Assembly (NCBI RefSeq): GCF_014203365.1 | Contig: NZ_JACHIS010000001.1 | Location: 1,488,001 to 1,552,000 of the forward strand | Reading direction: 5' to 3' | Origin: Actinoalloteichus hymeniacidonis | GTDB taxonomy: Bacteria; Actinomycetota; Actinomycetes; Mycobacteriales; Pseudonocardiaceae | DNA length: 64,000 nucleotides | Part shown: positions 33,539-43,073 of the stretch, one piece after another | How the letters are laid out: every line of letters begins with the position of its first letter | Numbering within the stretch: the stretch's first letter is position 1 | Made by a program: the position numbers and the translations under genes | The notes under the pieces: model-generated | Told to the model about the DNA's origin: nothing | Databases searched by the model: none | The model's input: only the letters and a program-made list of their open reading frames with translations

Positions 33539-35728
33539 TCAATCTCGTCGTTCGGACAGCGCAGCCAACATCGCGTTGTACGAGTCGAGGTCGGGGCTCG
33601 CACCGGGTGTTGCGTTCGTCCGGCGATCGTGACGACGGGCGTCTCTGTCGTCCTGCCGGGACCACTGGACGAGCAGTGCGATCAGTACGAACACCATCGG
33701 AATCTCACCGGCCACCCAGGCGATCCCGCCGCCCATCTGTTGGTCGGCGAGGAGATCGGGTACCCACCACAGATCGAGCGAGCCGTAATACATCTCCCCG
33801 ATCAGCGTCGGCCGGGTCATCAACAGCACCCCGAAGAACGCGTGGAAGGGCATGGCGGCGAACAGCATCCCCAGCCTCGCCAGATGTGGCAGCGGCCGAG
33901 GCGTTCGGTCGACGCCGATGATCAACCAGTAGAAGAGGTAACCGGACACCAGGAAGTGGATGGTCATCAACTGATGAGCCCAATGTTCCGGCATCGCCTG
34001 ATCGAAGAGACCGGTGAAATAAAGCCCGTACAGCGAGCCGATGAAGATCACGGAGGCGGTGACGGGGTGCAGGAACAGTCGCGCGGCTCCGGAATGGGAC
34101 AGCGACACCAGCCATTCCCGTGGCCCCGGCGGCAGCCCGTTCCCCGCAGTGGGCAGCGCGCGTAACGCCAGCGTGATCGGTCCGCCGAGCACCAACAGCA
34201 GCGGGGCCAGCATGTTCAACGTCATGTGGGTCGCCATGTGGATGCTGAAGGCACCGGAGGCGAAACGGCCCAGCCCGGATGACGTCGTGACCAGGACGAT
34301 CAGGCAACCCGCCAACCAAGCCGAGGTGCGTTGGATCGGCCAGCGATCGCCGCGTTGCCGCAACCTGCGCACGCCGAGGAGATAGAGCACCAGACCCGCC
34401 AATGCACCGACCCCGACCACGAGATTCAGTCGCCAACCCAGCACCATGCCCGCGAGGTCGGGGGCCGAGGGCAGCTCGTAGCCGATCATCGTCTCCAGGA
34501 TCGACGCGGGATCGGACAGGAACGATGGCAGCACGAGCCGACCCAACGCCGCCGACACACCGGCTGCCAGCCCGAACACGATGACCTCGACCACCAGCAG
34601 GCGCGTCACCGGTCGACGTCCTTCGACGCCGGATCGTGGCAGCGAGTTTCGGCGCAGAGCCACGACGATCGCCACCAACGCGAGCAGAATCAGAACCTTG
34701 ACGAGGAGCAGCAGTCCATACCCGGTCCCGATGAGACCTGCGGGGCGGGCCGCGACCAATCCGCCGATCACCCCGGAGACGCCCAGCACGGCGAGGCAGC
34801 CGAGCGAGAGACGGTGATAACGCCGGAGGGCCTGCTCGTGGTCGGTGCCGCCGCGTCGCAGGTGAAGCAACAACGCGACCAGCGTGCCCAACCAGGACGC
34901 CGCCGCCACCGCATGCCACAGCATCGCGTTGGTCGCCACATCGTGCCAAGCGCCGACAGCGGCGTGACCGACGACCACGGGCGCCAGCACCCCGAACACC
35001 GCGATCACCAGCAGCAACACGATCGGACGCCAGGACAGCGTCCACCGTGCCCCCACCGCGACGGCGACGGCGCAGCCCAGCACGAACAGCCAGGCCTTCG
35101 GCTCTTCGAGTGCGTCGACGAGTCCCCACACCGCGCCGGGGTCGCCGAGCACCGACGCCACCGGCGAACCGGCGGTATCGCCCGCGCTGAAGGGGATCAG
35201 TAACACCGCCGTTCCCGCCCAACAGACCGCGGCACGCCCCGCCGTCCGCAGCGCCGCATAGCCATCGGCGGTGACGGTGCCCGTCGGTGCGGACGGGGTG
35301 CAGAAGGCGGCGAACAACAACGAGCCCAGGCAGACCGCGCTGGCGATCCGGGCGAACAGTCGAAGCAGCGTTGCCCCCAGGGAGGTGACCGGGCCGGGGT
35401 CCGTGTCGCCGAGCGGCGCGTGGACATCACCGGCGAGAGCCACGGTCAGGGCGACGACCACCACGGCGATCGTCACCGAGATCGTCAATCCACCGCGAAC
35501 CATGCGTTCGATACCGAAATCGGGCTTGCCACGTCTGCGCACTTCCCAGGGGTCGGCTGAACCGACATGTTGGTTCCCGGCCTGCCTGCGGGCCGGCCTC
35601 GACGTCTCGTCCTCCCGGTCGGCCGTGCCGGCTCGCCCGCAGGTCAGACGTGCGGGACGGCGGATTTCCGGCTCGGGTATCGCGGCGGGGAGATCCCCGT
35701 CACGCCTCGAGTTCTCGGTGTGCCGCAA
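33539..35728 (-). CDS. CopD-CtaG fusion membrane protein
   Basis: 729 residues, a fusion of a CopD-like copper-resistance/import domain (about residues 85-380, eight helices with VGHAAVGAWHDVATNAMLWH and AASWLGTLVALLLHLR holding conserved His/Trp) and a caa3_CtaG-type cytochrome oxidase assembly domain (about 430-690: FSIHMATHMTLNMLAPLLL, HFLVSGYLFYWLIIGVD, LGMLFAAMPFHAFFGVLL, WVAGEIPMVFVLI). The pair is common in actinomycetes and is thought to move copper toward the Cu centre of cytochrome oxidase. The start is doubtful: the TTG used here gives an 80-residue hydrophilic leader; ATG 35503 starts just before the first helix. Confidence 0.8.
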   Translation of the reverse strand: MRHTENSRRDGDLPAAIPEPEIRRPARLTCGRAGTADREDETSRPARRQAGNQHVGSADPWEVRRRGKPDFGIERMVRGGLTISVTIAVVVVALTVALAGDVHAPLGDTDPGPVTSLGATLLRLFARIASAVCLGSLLFAAFCTPSAPTGTVTADGYAALRTAGRAAVCWAGTAVLLIPFSAGDTAGSPVASVLGDPGAVWGLVDALEEPKAWLFVLGCAVAVAVGARWTLSWRPIVLLLVIAVFGVLAPVVVGHAAVGAWHDVATNAMLWHAVAAASWLGTLVALLLHLRRGGTDHEQALRRYHRLSLGCLAVLGVSGVIGGLVAARPAGLIGTGYGLLLLVKVLILLALVAIVVALRRNSLPRSGVEGRRPVTRLLVVEVIVFGLAAGVSAALGRLVLPSFLSDPASILETMIGYELPSAPDLAGMVLGWRLNLVVGVGALAGLVLYLLGVRRLRQRGDRWPIQRTSAWLAGCLIVLVTTSSGLGRFASGAFSIHMATHMTLNMLAPLLLVLGGPITLALRALPTAGNGLPPGPREWLVSLSHSGAARLFLHPVTASVIFIGSLYGLYFTGLFDQAMPEHWAHQLMTIHFLVSGYLFYWLIIGVDRTPRPLPHLARLGMLFAAMPFHAFFGVLLMTRPTLIGEMYYGSLDLWWVPDLLADQQMGGGIAWVAGEIPMVFVLIALLVQWSRQDDRDARRHDRRTNATPGASPDLDSYNAMLAALSERRD

Positions 35729-35871
35729 CGCCTTCCGCGCTTTGTCCTAACGGGGCTTCCATAGGAAGGGAGCGCCGCCTTGATCGGGTTTCCGGGAACT
35801 TTGCCCCGGGCGGCTCCGACCGATGAGAGGACATCTCGGACCCCGTCGAGATGGCGCGATGACGAGGAGCG

Positions 35872-36915
35872 ATGACTGTGGTGGCTCGGCGACTCCGGAT
35901 TCCGATCACGGCAGCGGTCCTACTGGCCTCGACGGGCTGCTCGAACGCCACACCAGAGACCGCCTCCGCTGACGGCGACCCGGTGAGTAGCCCGGCGGGG
36001 TACCCGGTGGTCATCGAGAATTGCGGGGAGGAGTTCACCTTCCTCGCTCCTCCGGAACGCACCGTCGTGATGAATGGCGGTTCGGTCGCAGAGGTCTCCA
36101 CGATGCTGGCACTCGGATTGGGCGACCGGATCGTCGCCAATGCCCAGAACTACGGCATATCCGAGGTCGAGGGGAGACAGGCGGAGATCGATGCCCTTCC
36201 CACCGGTGATCTCGACCTGAACGATGCGGGAGACATTCCGCGCGAGGCGATGCTCTCGCTGCGACCGGATTTCGTGGTCTCCACCTACGACGGCGGATTC
36301 GCCGCCGATCTCGGGCATGCCACCAGGGACGAACTGCGACAACTGGGCGCGAACAGTTACGCCCCGGCGCACAGCTGCGCGGGAGACGTCGCCGAAGGCA
36401 CCCCTAGCATCGAGGACAGCTATGAATTGATCACCGATCTCGCCACGATCTTCGGCGTCGAGGATCGTGCCGAGGAGATCATCCAGACCTCCCGCGCCGA
36501 GATCGACGCCGTCGAAGCCCTCGTGGCGGACGCGGAGGAACCCCAGGTGCTCGTCCTGTTCGTCGGCATGAGCATGGGTTCGGGTGGGCTCGGCGACGTC
36601 GGAGCCACCGGTATCTGGAACGACATACTGGCCCGGGCGGGAGCCACGAACGCCTTCGCTAGCGCCTCGGCGGGGATGTTCGCCGATGTGAGCCTCGAAC
36701 AGGCCGCCGACGCCTCGATCGACGGCGTGGTCATCGTGAGTTATCAGCACCCGGATCCCGAATCGGAAGCGCACCGGCTGTTCGAGGAGTTCCCACAATG
36801 GGCGGCGTCGCGCAACGAGGACTTCGTGGTGTTGTCGGACTCGATCTATCTCGGGCCGAGCAATGCGGCGGCCGTCGAGGCGATCGCGCGCATGTCGCAT
36901 CCCGAGAGGTTCTGA
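35872..36915 (+). CDS. FecB/BtuF-type ABC transporter substrate-binding lipoprotein
   Basis: 347 residues with a lipoprotein signal: basic start, hydrophobic ITAAVLLAS and lipobox-like STGC with Cys23 as the lipid anchor. The mature part is a class III binding protein with two lobes: VVIENCGEEFTFLAPPERTV, LALGLGDRIVANA and IPREAMLSLRPDFVVSTYDG in the first, AGATNAFASA and SLEQAADASIDGVVIVSYQ in the second. Ligand could be a ferric siderophore, haem, cobalamin or a related metal chelate; sequence does not decide. ATG follows gaggagcg. The permease starts four bases after the stop; operon with permease and ATPase. Confidence 0.85.
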   Translation: MTVVARRLRIPITAAVLLASTGCSNATPETASADGDPVSSPAGYPVVIENCGEEFTFLAPPERTVVMNGGSVAEVSTMLALGLGDRIVANAQNYGISEVEGRQAEIDALPTGDLDLNDAGDIPREAMLSLRPDFVVSTYDGGFAADLGHATRDELRQLGANSYAPAHSCAGDVAEGTPSIEDSYELITDLATIFGVEDRAEEIIQTSRAEIDAVEALVADAEEPQVLVLFVGMSMGSGGLGDVGATGIWNDILARAGATNAFASASAGMFADVSLEQAADASIDGVVIVSYQHPDPESEAHRLFEEFPQWAASRNEDFVVLSDSIYLGPSNAAAVEAIARMSHPERF

Positions 36916-36918
36916 GTC

Positions 36919-37980
36919 GTGGCCCAACGGCAACGGGCGACGGCGCTGTTCAACCGGGTGCCGTTGATTCCGCTGATGACCGGTCTGTCGGTCCTCCTCG
37001 TATTGACGATGCTGCTTGCGGTCGGAGTGGGCTCGGTCCAGATCGGGTTGTCGGACAGTTGGCGGGTGGTCGTCGACCGATTGACCGGGACACCACCCGC
37101 CGACGTGGTCCAAGATCAGATCCTGTGGACCTATCGGGTTCCCAGGGTGTTGTTGGCGGCGCTCTGTGGCGCAGGCCTGTCGATCGCGGGCGTCGTGCTG
37201 CAGGCCGTCGTCGCCAATCCGCTGGCCGATCCCTACATCCTGGGTATCTCCTCCGGTGCCTCGGTGGGCGCGGTCGTCGTGATGACGGCGGGCTCCGGGG
37301 TTCTCGCCGGACTGACCGGACTCGGGGTCACCGGTGCCGCCTTCCTCGGTGCGCTGCTGGCAGTGGTACTGGTCTTCGCGCTGGGCCAACGCAGCGGCAG
37401 GCTGGTGCCGACCCGATTGGTGCTCTCCGGGGTGGCGATCGGCTATGTGCTGGCCGCCGTCACCAGCTACCTCCAGTTGCAGGCGAACCCGAACGAGCTG
37501 CGCAGGGTGATGTTCTGGATGCTCGGCAGCGTCGCGGGGGCGCAATGGGAGCAGTTGCCTCTCACCGCGACCGTGGTCCTGATCAGTACCGGGCTCCTCG
37601 TGCTCTACGGCAGGCGGCTCAACGCACTGGTCACCGGTGACGAATCGGCCACCGCACTGGGCGTGGACGTGTGGCGGCTGCGCATCGGCCTGCTGGTCAC
37701 CGCCTCGCTGCTCACTGCCTCCCTCATCTCGGTCGCGGGCGGCATCGGTTTCGTCGGACTGATGATCCCGCACCTGGTTCGGCTGACATTCGGCATCGAC
37801 CATCGGCGGTTGTTGCCGTTGGCGGCGTTGATCGGCGCGTCGTACCTCGTGCTGGTCGATCTGCTCTCCCGACTCGTCGACCCACCCAACGAGCTGCCAC
37901 TGGGCATCTTCACCGCAGTGTTCGGCGCGCCGTTCTTCATCTGGCTGATCAGGCGCGGCCGAGGATTGGATGCCACATGA
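36919..37980 (+). CDS. FecCD-family ABC transporter permease
   Basis: 353 residues with about ten membrane helices. The family blocks RVPRVLLAALCGAGLSIAGV, LQAVVANPLADPYILGISSG, LVLSGVAIGYVLAAVTSY and the cytoplasmic coupling loop GGIGFVGLMIPHLVR are present, with the closing ELPLGIFTAVFGAPFFIWLI. It forms the homodimeric channel for the metal-chelate importer. GTG start at 36919, three bases after the binding-protein stop; its own stop overlaps the ATPase start (ATGA). Confidence 0.9.
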   Translation: MAQRQRATALFNRVPLIPLMTGLSVLLVLTMLLAVGVGSVQIGLSDSWRVVVDRLTGTPPADVVQDQILWTYRVPRVLLAALCGAGLSIAGVVLQAVVANPLADPYILGISSGASVGAVVVMTAGSGVLAGLTGLGVTGAAFLGALLAVVLVFALGQRSGRLVPTRLVLSGVAIGYVLAAVTSYLQLQANPNELRRVMFWMLGSVAGAQWEQLPLTATVVLISTGLLVLYGRRLNALVTGDESATALGVDVWRLRIGLLVTASLLTASLISVAGGIGFVGLMIPHLVRLTFGIDHRRLLPLAALIGASYLVLVDLLSRLVDPPNELPLGIFTAVFGAPFFIWLIRRGRGLDAT

Positions 37981-38768
37981 GACTCCTGCTATCCGACGTC
38001 GACCTATCACTCGGCGATCGGCGGATCGTCCACCGTGCCTCGCTAGAGGTGCCACCGGGTTCCTTCGTGGGACTGGTCGGCCCCAATGGCAGTGGCAAGA
38101 CCACGCTGCTGCGTTCCGTCTATCGCTCGTTGCGGCCCGATGCCGGTGTCGTCCGCGTCGGTGACCGCGAGGTGTGGCGGATGAGCTCGCGGGACGCGGC
38201 GCAGCGCACGGCCGCCGTGTTGCAGAGCGACTCCTCGTCGGCCGGTCTGACGGTCGAGGAGGTCGTCGCACTCGGTCGGACTCCGCACCATGGATTGGTG
38301 GGGCGGTGGCGCCAGCGTGATCGAGAGATCGTCGAGGACGCCTTGGCCAGGACCGCGACGGCTGCCTTCGCCGACCGGGCATTCGGGACCTTGTCCGGTG
38401 GTGAGCGGCAACGGGTTCTGGTCGCCAGGGCACTCGCCCAGCAACCCCGGCTGTTGATCCTCGATGAGCCGACCAATCATCTGGATATCCGGGCCCGCTT
38501 CGAGCTACTGGCCCTGGTACGTGCCACGGGTGTGACCACCCTGGCCGTACTGCACGAACTGGAGATGGCGGCGCGGACCTGCGACGAACTGGTGGTACTC
38601 GACGGCGGCCGGATCGTCGCGGCAGGCCCGGTCCTCGAAGTGCTCACGCCAGGCCTGCTTCGCGAGGTCTTCGGCGTCAACGCCGAGGCACAATGCCATT
38701 CCGACGGCGTGGTGCGGCTCCATTACGCCGCCGATCCACTGGCGCCCACACACCATGGACTCGACTAG
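37977..38768 (+). CDS. Metal-chelate ABC transporter ATP-binding protein (FecE-like)
   Basis: 263 residues. Walker A LVGPNGSGKTTLLRSV, Q-loop region VLQSDSSSAGLTVEEVVALG, signature LSGGERQRVLVARALAQQP, Walker B RLLILDEPTNHLDI and H-loop VLHELEMA (the usual LHDL is LHEL). These mark the FecE/FhuC/BtuD group. The ATG at 37977 overlaps the permease stop. The frame is open about 300 bases upstream inside the permease gene, but this start gives the normal family length. Completes a three-gene importer next to copper genes. Confidence 0.9.
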   Translation: MRLLLSDVDLSLGDRRIVHRASLEVPPGSFVGLVGPNGSGKTTLLRSVYRSLRPDAGVVRVGDREVWRMSSRDAAQRTAAVLQSDSSSAGLTVEEVVALGRTPHHGLVGRWRQRDREIVEDALARTATAAFADRAFGTLSGGERQRVLVARALAQQPRLLILDEPTNHLDIRARFELLALVRATGVTTLAVLHELEMAARTCDELVVLDGGRIVAAGPVLEVLTPGLLREVFGVNAEAQCHSDGVVRLHYAADPLAPTHHGLD

Positions 38769-38809
38769 CCGCGTTCCCCTCGCGGGGCCGGTGGGAAGCG
38801 GAAGCGACG

Positions 38810-39367
38810 TCAGCCGGTGTCCTGTGCCCGTTCCCGCGCTCGGAGCAGATCTTCGCGGGCCCGTGCCACCCGGGAGCGAATCGTGCCGATCTCGCATTCG
38901 CAGACGTCGGCGGCCTCGGCATAGGACAGCCCGAGGATCTGGGTGAGCACGATCGCGGAACGGCGTGATTCGTCGAGGGCGTCCAAGAGCATGTTGAGCT
39001 CCACGATGTCCTCGAAGCCCGCCGCCTTCTGGTGTCGGCGCGCTGCATCGGCTTCGGCCGCCTGCTGCCAGTCGACCTCGCGTGCGAGGCGCGGGCGCGC
39101 CGTCTGCGAACGAATCTTGTCCACGACCACTCGACGGGCGATCGAGATGAGCCAGGTCCGAGCCGAGGATCGAGCGGCGAACCTGGGTAACGAGGAGAAC
39201 GCCCGCAGATACGTCTCCTGCGTCAGGTCGTCGGCACTGCCGGGATCGGCCAGGTGCGCGAGGAACCGCCAGACGTCCCGTTGGGTCGCGCGAACCCAGG
39301 CCTCCAGGGCGGCTCGGTCTCCACGACCCGCAGCGAGCGCGAGCGCCGTGACCTGCTCCTCGGTCAT
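38810..39367 (-). CDS. sigC: ECF sigma factor, SigC-like
   Basis: 185 residues from an ATG at 39367 ([20 protein letters not shown]). Region 2 reads [20 protein letters not shown] then [20 protein letters not shown]; region 4 reads [20 protein letters not shown] then [14 protein letters not shown]. The wording is very close to mycobacterial SigC, including the QRDVWRF and [13 protein letters not shown] blocks. Mycobacterial SigC has been linked to copper acquisition. It is divergent, with 83 bp between starts, from a membrane protein with an anti-sigma zinc finger, and lies beside a copper/chelate transport block. Confidence 0.9.
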   Translation of the reverse strand: MTEEQVTALALAAGRGDRAALEAWVRATQRDVWRFLAHLADPGSADDLTQETYLRAFSSLPRFAARSSARTWLISIARRVVVDKIRSQTARPRLAREVDWQQAAEADAARRHQKAAGFEDIVELNMLLDALDESRRSAIVLTQILGLSYAEAADVCECEIGTIRSRVARAREDLLRARERAQDTG

Positions 39368-39450
39368 CCGATCACTTTCGCGCGCCACGACGATCACAGT
39401 AGTGCAGATGCGCGGGAACCCAACCCCCTGCGGCGACGACAATCAGGGGC

Positions 39451-40194
39451 ATGGACTGTGAGCGTTACCGGGAGGCATTGTCGGCACGCATCGACGGAGA
39501 AGCCAGTGTCCTGCCCGAGTCGGAGATCAACCGACATGTCCAGGGCTGTTCGGAATGCCACGCCTGGGAGGGCGCGGTCACGGACATGCGACGCTCGATG
39601 CACGTCCGGTCCGCCCCAGCGGTACCCGACCTCACCGACCGAATCATGGCGATGCCCGCCCCGGCGAAACCCAGAAGGCAGCGGCGTCGCATCCTCCTCG
39701 GCATCGTGGCGGTCACCCAGATCCTTCTCGGGGTCGGTCAGCTCCTCGGCGGCGGACACCATGTGCATGGTGCATCCGGGGGCCTCACCGCAGGACACCT
39801 GATCAACGAGAGCGCGGCGTGGAATCTCGCGTTGGGAGTCGGCCTGCTGTGGGCTGCGGTGCGCACGCGCGCGGCGGCCGGTCAACTGCCGATGCTCGGC
39901 GGCTTCGCCGTGGTCCTGGGGTTGGTGTCGATCGGTGATCTCGTCGGCGGACTGGTCACCGCAGAACGAGTTCTCTCGCACAGCCTCGTCTTCATCGGGG
40001 TGATCCTGTTGATGACCGTGGCGCGCGGACACCGTGAGGAGGGGCTGCCCGGACCAGCCACGACCGGTAACTCGGGGTCGGCCGAGTCACCGGTGATCAC
40101 GCCGAACGCGCTCGCTCTGATAACCGGTGCCAAGAATCCTCCGGGGGCGCAGGCCCGGGCACAGTCGAGAAGCGATCTGGACCGAGCCGCCTGA
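39451..40194 (+). CDS. Membrane protein with zf-HC2 zinc finger (anti-sigma-like)
   Basis: 247 residues. The N-terminus MDCERYREALSARIDGEASV and HVQGCSECHAW is a zf-HC2/anti-sigma zinc-binding domain with His-x3-Cys-x2-Cys. Residues about 75-190 hold four hydrophobic segments (ILLGIVAVTQILLGVGQLL, AAWNLALGVGLLWAAV, MLGGFAVVLGLVSIGDLV, HSLVFIGVILLMTV) with several His near GGGHHVHG, a possible metal-sensing loop between helices. A 50-residue polar tail follows. It is divergent from the sigC-like gene, so it is the probable cognate membrane anti-sigma factor. The HHxH loop suggests response to copper or another metal; inferred. Confidence 0.8.
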   Translation: MDCERYREALSARIDGEASVLPESEINRHVQGCSECHAWEGAVTDMRRSMHVRSAPAVPDLTDRIMAMPAPAKPRRQRRRILLGIVAVTQILLGVGQLLGGGHHVHGASGGLTAGHLINESAAWNLALGVGLLWAAVRTRAAAGQLPMLGGFAVVLGLVSIGDLVGGLVTAERVLSHSLVFIGVILLMTVARGHREEGLPGPATTGNSGSAESPVITPNALALITGAKNPPGAQARAQSRSDLDRAA

Positions 40195-40322
40195 ATCAGC
40201 GTGACCCGCGTCGTCGGGCGAGCCGCTGCGACCGAGGCACGGAACACGTTTGTCCCACGGTGGCGGTGGGCTCGCGATGCTGTCACCGAGCTGACGGAAA
40301 CTGCGCTGCGGGCCCGCCGCTG

Positions 40323-41537
40323 CTACTCGGTTCGCGGACGAAGCCGAAGCACCGGCAGGCCGATCGCGGGGCGGGGGAGTCCGCCGCTCTCCTCGGCGCT
40401 CCCGCCCGTGGCGGGAACCGGGCGATCGGCGCCCGCGTGCCCGTCCGGGACGATGTCGAGGTCGGCACGTCGGCGTCGTGCGGTATCGGGGAGCGCGCGA
40501 TCCGGCAGGCCGACCGGGCCTGCGGCGGGCGTGCCAGCTCTCCGGCGTCGAGACGTGCCGGTGCGCCGTGGCAGTGCCCGCACCTCGGCCGCCGGGGGCC
40601 CCTGCTGCGGCGGATCCGCGAGCACGACCAGTCCGACGTCCGCAGGCAGCGCGTCGAGCAATGCAGGCAGCGGTTCGCTCGCCGCACCGATGCCGGGCGG
40701 ATGCAGGAAGAGGAACTCGGGCTGTTCCTGCCATTCGGCCTGTTCGGCCGCCGTCTCGATCGGTCCGGGCTGCCTGCTGGCCGCTGCACCGGCGGGGCCC
40801 CGCGCTGTGGCCTTGCCCCCGAGCTCGCGGCGAGGCCGGATCGCGGGCGGTGGCAGTTCCGATTCGGTGCCACGGAGCGAAAGCCAGAGCGTCCGTCCCG
40901 TCGTGCGAAGCCCGGCGTAGACGGCGAGCAGGTCGCAATCCGGCGCCGAGCCGGTGAACTCGGCATCCCGGCCCGCGGCGAGTCGGGCCACCGTCCAGTC
41001 CGTCTCCAGCGGCAGGGTCGGCTCGGCCAACAGGCCCATGGCCTCCCGTCGGGTGGCGGCCCGCTGTGTTCCCCGGCGCAGCGGCCAGTGCGGGAAGACC
41101 GGGCGCGGCCAGAAGTACGGCAGCCCGTCGGGCACCTCGGGGAACACCGGCCGATAGTGCTCGGGGTCCTTGGCGACCAACGCGCAGCGATGTGAATTGT
41201 GCAGGTCCGCCAGCCCCAGCCATGGCGGAAGCAAACCCGACTCGTCCAGTTGCTCCTGCGTGTCACGGACGCCGCCGGTGAACATCAACAGCTGTGGCAA
41301 CACGGTGTCTCGGCCGCCGAGTGCCCGCCAGTCCTCACAGATCGCGACGCCGTAGCAGACCAATGCCCTGGTGAAACCGCGCCACATCGCGACCGCGGGA
41401 TGGTTCTTCCAGCCGTAGTCCGGCCAGACCAGAGCTCGGAGGATCTGCAGCACCTCGACCCGCTGTTTGCCCAGCCGCCGGGCATCCAGGACGGCGGCGC
41501 AGTCGTCGAAGTCGACGCAGGGCAGGAAGGTCTGCAC
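40323..41537 (-). CDS. MSMEG_6728-family protein with long low-complexity C-terminus
   Basis: 404 residues from the GTG at 41537. The N-terminal 170 residues match the family: VQTFLPCVDFDDCAAVLDAR, RLGKQRVEVLQILRAL, YGWKNHPAVAMWRGFTRALV and NSHRCALVAKDPEHY. Related short proteins are annotated as pyrimidine-dimer DNA glycosylase/DUF1722-like, and Arg/Lys near the N-terminus resemble that fold, but activity here is not shown. Beyond residue 200 the chain is Pro/Arg/Ala-rich, includes one hydrophobic strand (DVGLVVLADPPQ), and has shadow-like composition, so the C-terminal part should be treated with caution. A GTG at 41570 is the alternative start. Confidence 0.65.
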   Translation of the reverse strand: MQTFLPCVDFDDCAAVLDARRLGKQRVEVLQILRALVWPDYGWKNHPAVAMWRGFTRALVCYGVAICEDWRALGGRDTVLPQLLMFTGGVRDTQEQLDESGLLPPWLGLADLHNSHRCALVAKDPEHYRPVFPEVPDGLPYFWPRPVFPHWPLRRGTQRAATRREAMGLLAEPTLPLETDWTVARLAAGRDAEFTGSAPDCDLLAVYAGLRTTGRTLWLSLRGTESELPPPAIRPRRELGGKATARGPAGAAASRQPGPIETAAEQAEWQEQPEFLFLHPPGIGAASEPLPALLDALPADVGLVVLADPPQQGPPAAEVRALPRRTGTSRRRRAGTPAAGPVGLPDRALPDTARRRRADLDIVPDGHAGADRPVPATGGSAEESGGLPRPAIGLPVLRLRPRTE

Positions 41538-41789
41538 CGGGAGGGAGTGCCCGACGACGTGCTGTTCCACGCGCCCCGGCGTCGGCCTCGGGGACTCCGC
41601 CGGCCGGACGTCGGCCTGGGTCTGGTCGACGCCGTGCCTCGCTGTCTCCGATGCCACCACGGCCGCACGCACCCCAGGAGCAACAGGTGGCTCCATTCCT
41701 CGACGGACCGGCAGGCATCGGGTGCTGGAACCAGGTTTAGTTACCGCATCGGATGACGATCCTTCGGGGTACACCCGTGGGAGGTGCCC

Positions 41790-43067
41790 ATGCCAGCGGC
41801 CAACATCTTCGTCGTAGGGCTCGACGAACCGAACCGAGAAGTCATGCGGTCCATGCCGAACGCCGACCGGTATCGGCTGCATCAGCTGTTGAGCATCGAG
41901 GAGCTGCAACACGGCACGATCCCCATCGTCGAGCTGATCGCCGAGGCCGAGCAACGTTTGACCGCCTTCGACGGCCCCATCGATGGGATCGTCGGGTTCT
42001 GGGACTTCCCCGTCAGCACGATGGTGCCGATCCTGTGCAGCCGCTTCGGCACCAGAGGGGCGGACCTGACCTCGGTGCTGAAATGCGAGCACAAGTACTG
42101 GAGCAGGCTTGAACAGCAGAAGGTCATCGACGAGCACCCCCGCTTCGGCTTGGTCGAGCCGGGGGATCAGCGGCCGCCCGCCGATCTGCGCTATCCGTTG
42201 TGGCTCAAGCCCGTGAAGTCGTTCTCCTCCGACCTGGCGTTCAAAGTGGACGACGACACGGAGTTCCGGCAGGCGGTCGAGCGGATCGTCGAGGGCATCG
42301 GGCGGATCGGCGAGCCCTTCGACCACATCCTCGGCCATGTGCGACTGCCACCCGAGATCGAGACGGCGGGCGGTCAGGCCATCCTCGCCGAGGAGGCGTT
42401 GTCCGGTGTGCAGGTCGCGGTCGAGGGCTACGCACTGGCAGGACAGGTCGAGATCTACGGCACGCTGGATTCGGTCGACTACCCCGACAGCCCGTGCTTC
42501 CTGCGCCACCAGTACCCGTCGTTGCTGCCGAGCGCGGTGCGCGACCGCCTGGTGGACATCTCCACCCGGGTCATCGCACACATCGGCCTGACGAACGCGA
42601 CCTTCAGCATCGAGTACTTCTACGATCCGGAGACCGACGACATCGGACTGTTGGAGATCAACACCCGGCACTCGCAATCGCACGCCGCGCTGTTCCAACA
42701 GGTGGATGGCTTTCCCAACCACCACTGCATGCTCGCCCTGGCGACCGGTGAGGATCCGACGCTGCCGCGCGGCGGTGGCGAGCACGGCATCGCGGCCCGC
42801 TGCTACCACCGCAGGTTCTCCGACGGCGTGCTGCGTCGCGGACCGACGCAGGCCGAACTGGACCGCATCCACCAGCAGCTTCCCGGCGTCCGGGTGTACC
42901 CGGTGGCCAAGGAGGGCGAGCGACTCTCCTCGTTGGAGGCACAGGACAGCTACAGCTTCACGTTGGCCGAGATCGCCGTCGGCGCCGAGGACGAGGCGGA
43001 TCTGATCGACAAGTACGAGCGCTGCGTCGCCGCGCTCACCTACGAGTTCGTCGACGAGGAAGGATGA
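41790..43067 (+). CDS. ATP-grasp ligase of unknown substrate
   Basis: 425 residues. After an N-terminal alpha/beta region (NIFVVGLDEPNREVM, GIVGFWDFPVSTMVPIL) the ATP-grasp core follows: LWLKPVKSFSSDLAFKVDD (ATP-lysine strand), ILAEEALSGVQVAVEGYALA (ATP-Glu and base contacts), FSIEYFYDPETDDIGLLEIN then TRHSQSHA with the Glu/Asn Mg ligands. It resembles carboxylate-amine ligases rather than carboxylases. The ATG at 41790 has GGGAGG five bases upstream. Six bases after its stop begins a CocE-type hydrolase gene; the pair suggests a compound ligated by one and hydrolysed by the other, but no product is predictable. Confidence 0.8.
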   Translation: MPAANIFVVGLDEPNREVMRSMPNADRYRLHQLLSIEELQHGTIPIVELIAEAEQRLTAFDGPIDGIVGFWDFPVSTMVPILCSRFGTRGADLTSVLKCEHKYWSRLEQQKVIDEHPRFGLVEPGDQRPPADLRYPLWLKPVKSFSSDLAFKVDDDTEFRQAVERIVEGIGRIGEPFDHILGHVRLPPEIETAGGQAILAEEALSGVQVAVEGYALAGQVEIYGTLDSVDYPDSPCFLRHQYPSLLPSAVRDRLVDISTRVIAHIGLTNATFSIEYFYDPETDDIGLLEINTRHSQSHAALFQQVDGFPNHHCMLALATGEDPTLPRGGGEHGIAARCYHRRFSDGVLRRGPTQAELDRIHQQLPGVRVYPVAKEGERLSSLEAQDSYSFTLAEIAVGAEDEADLIDKYERCVAALTYEFVDEEG

Positions 43068-43073
43068 TCGCCG

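Noticed and set aside
35920-38433. An 837-codon minus-strand frame
   Set aside because: It is antisense to the intact binding-protein, permease and ATPase genes and has no domain resemblance.
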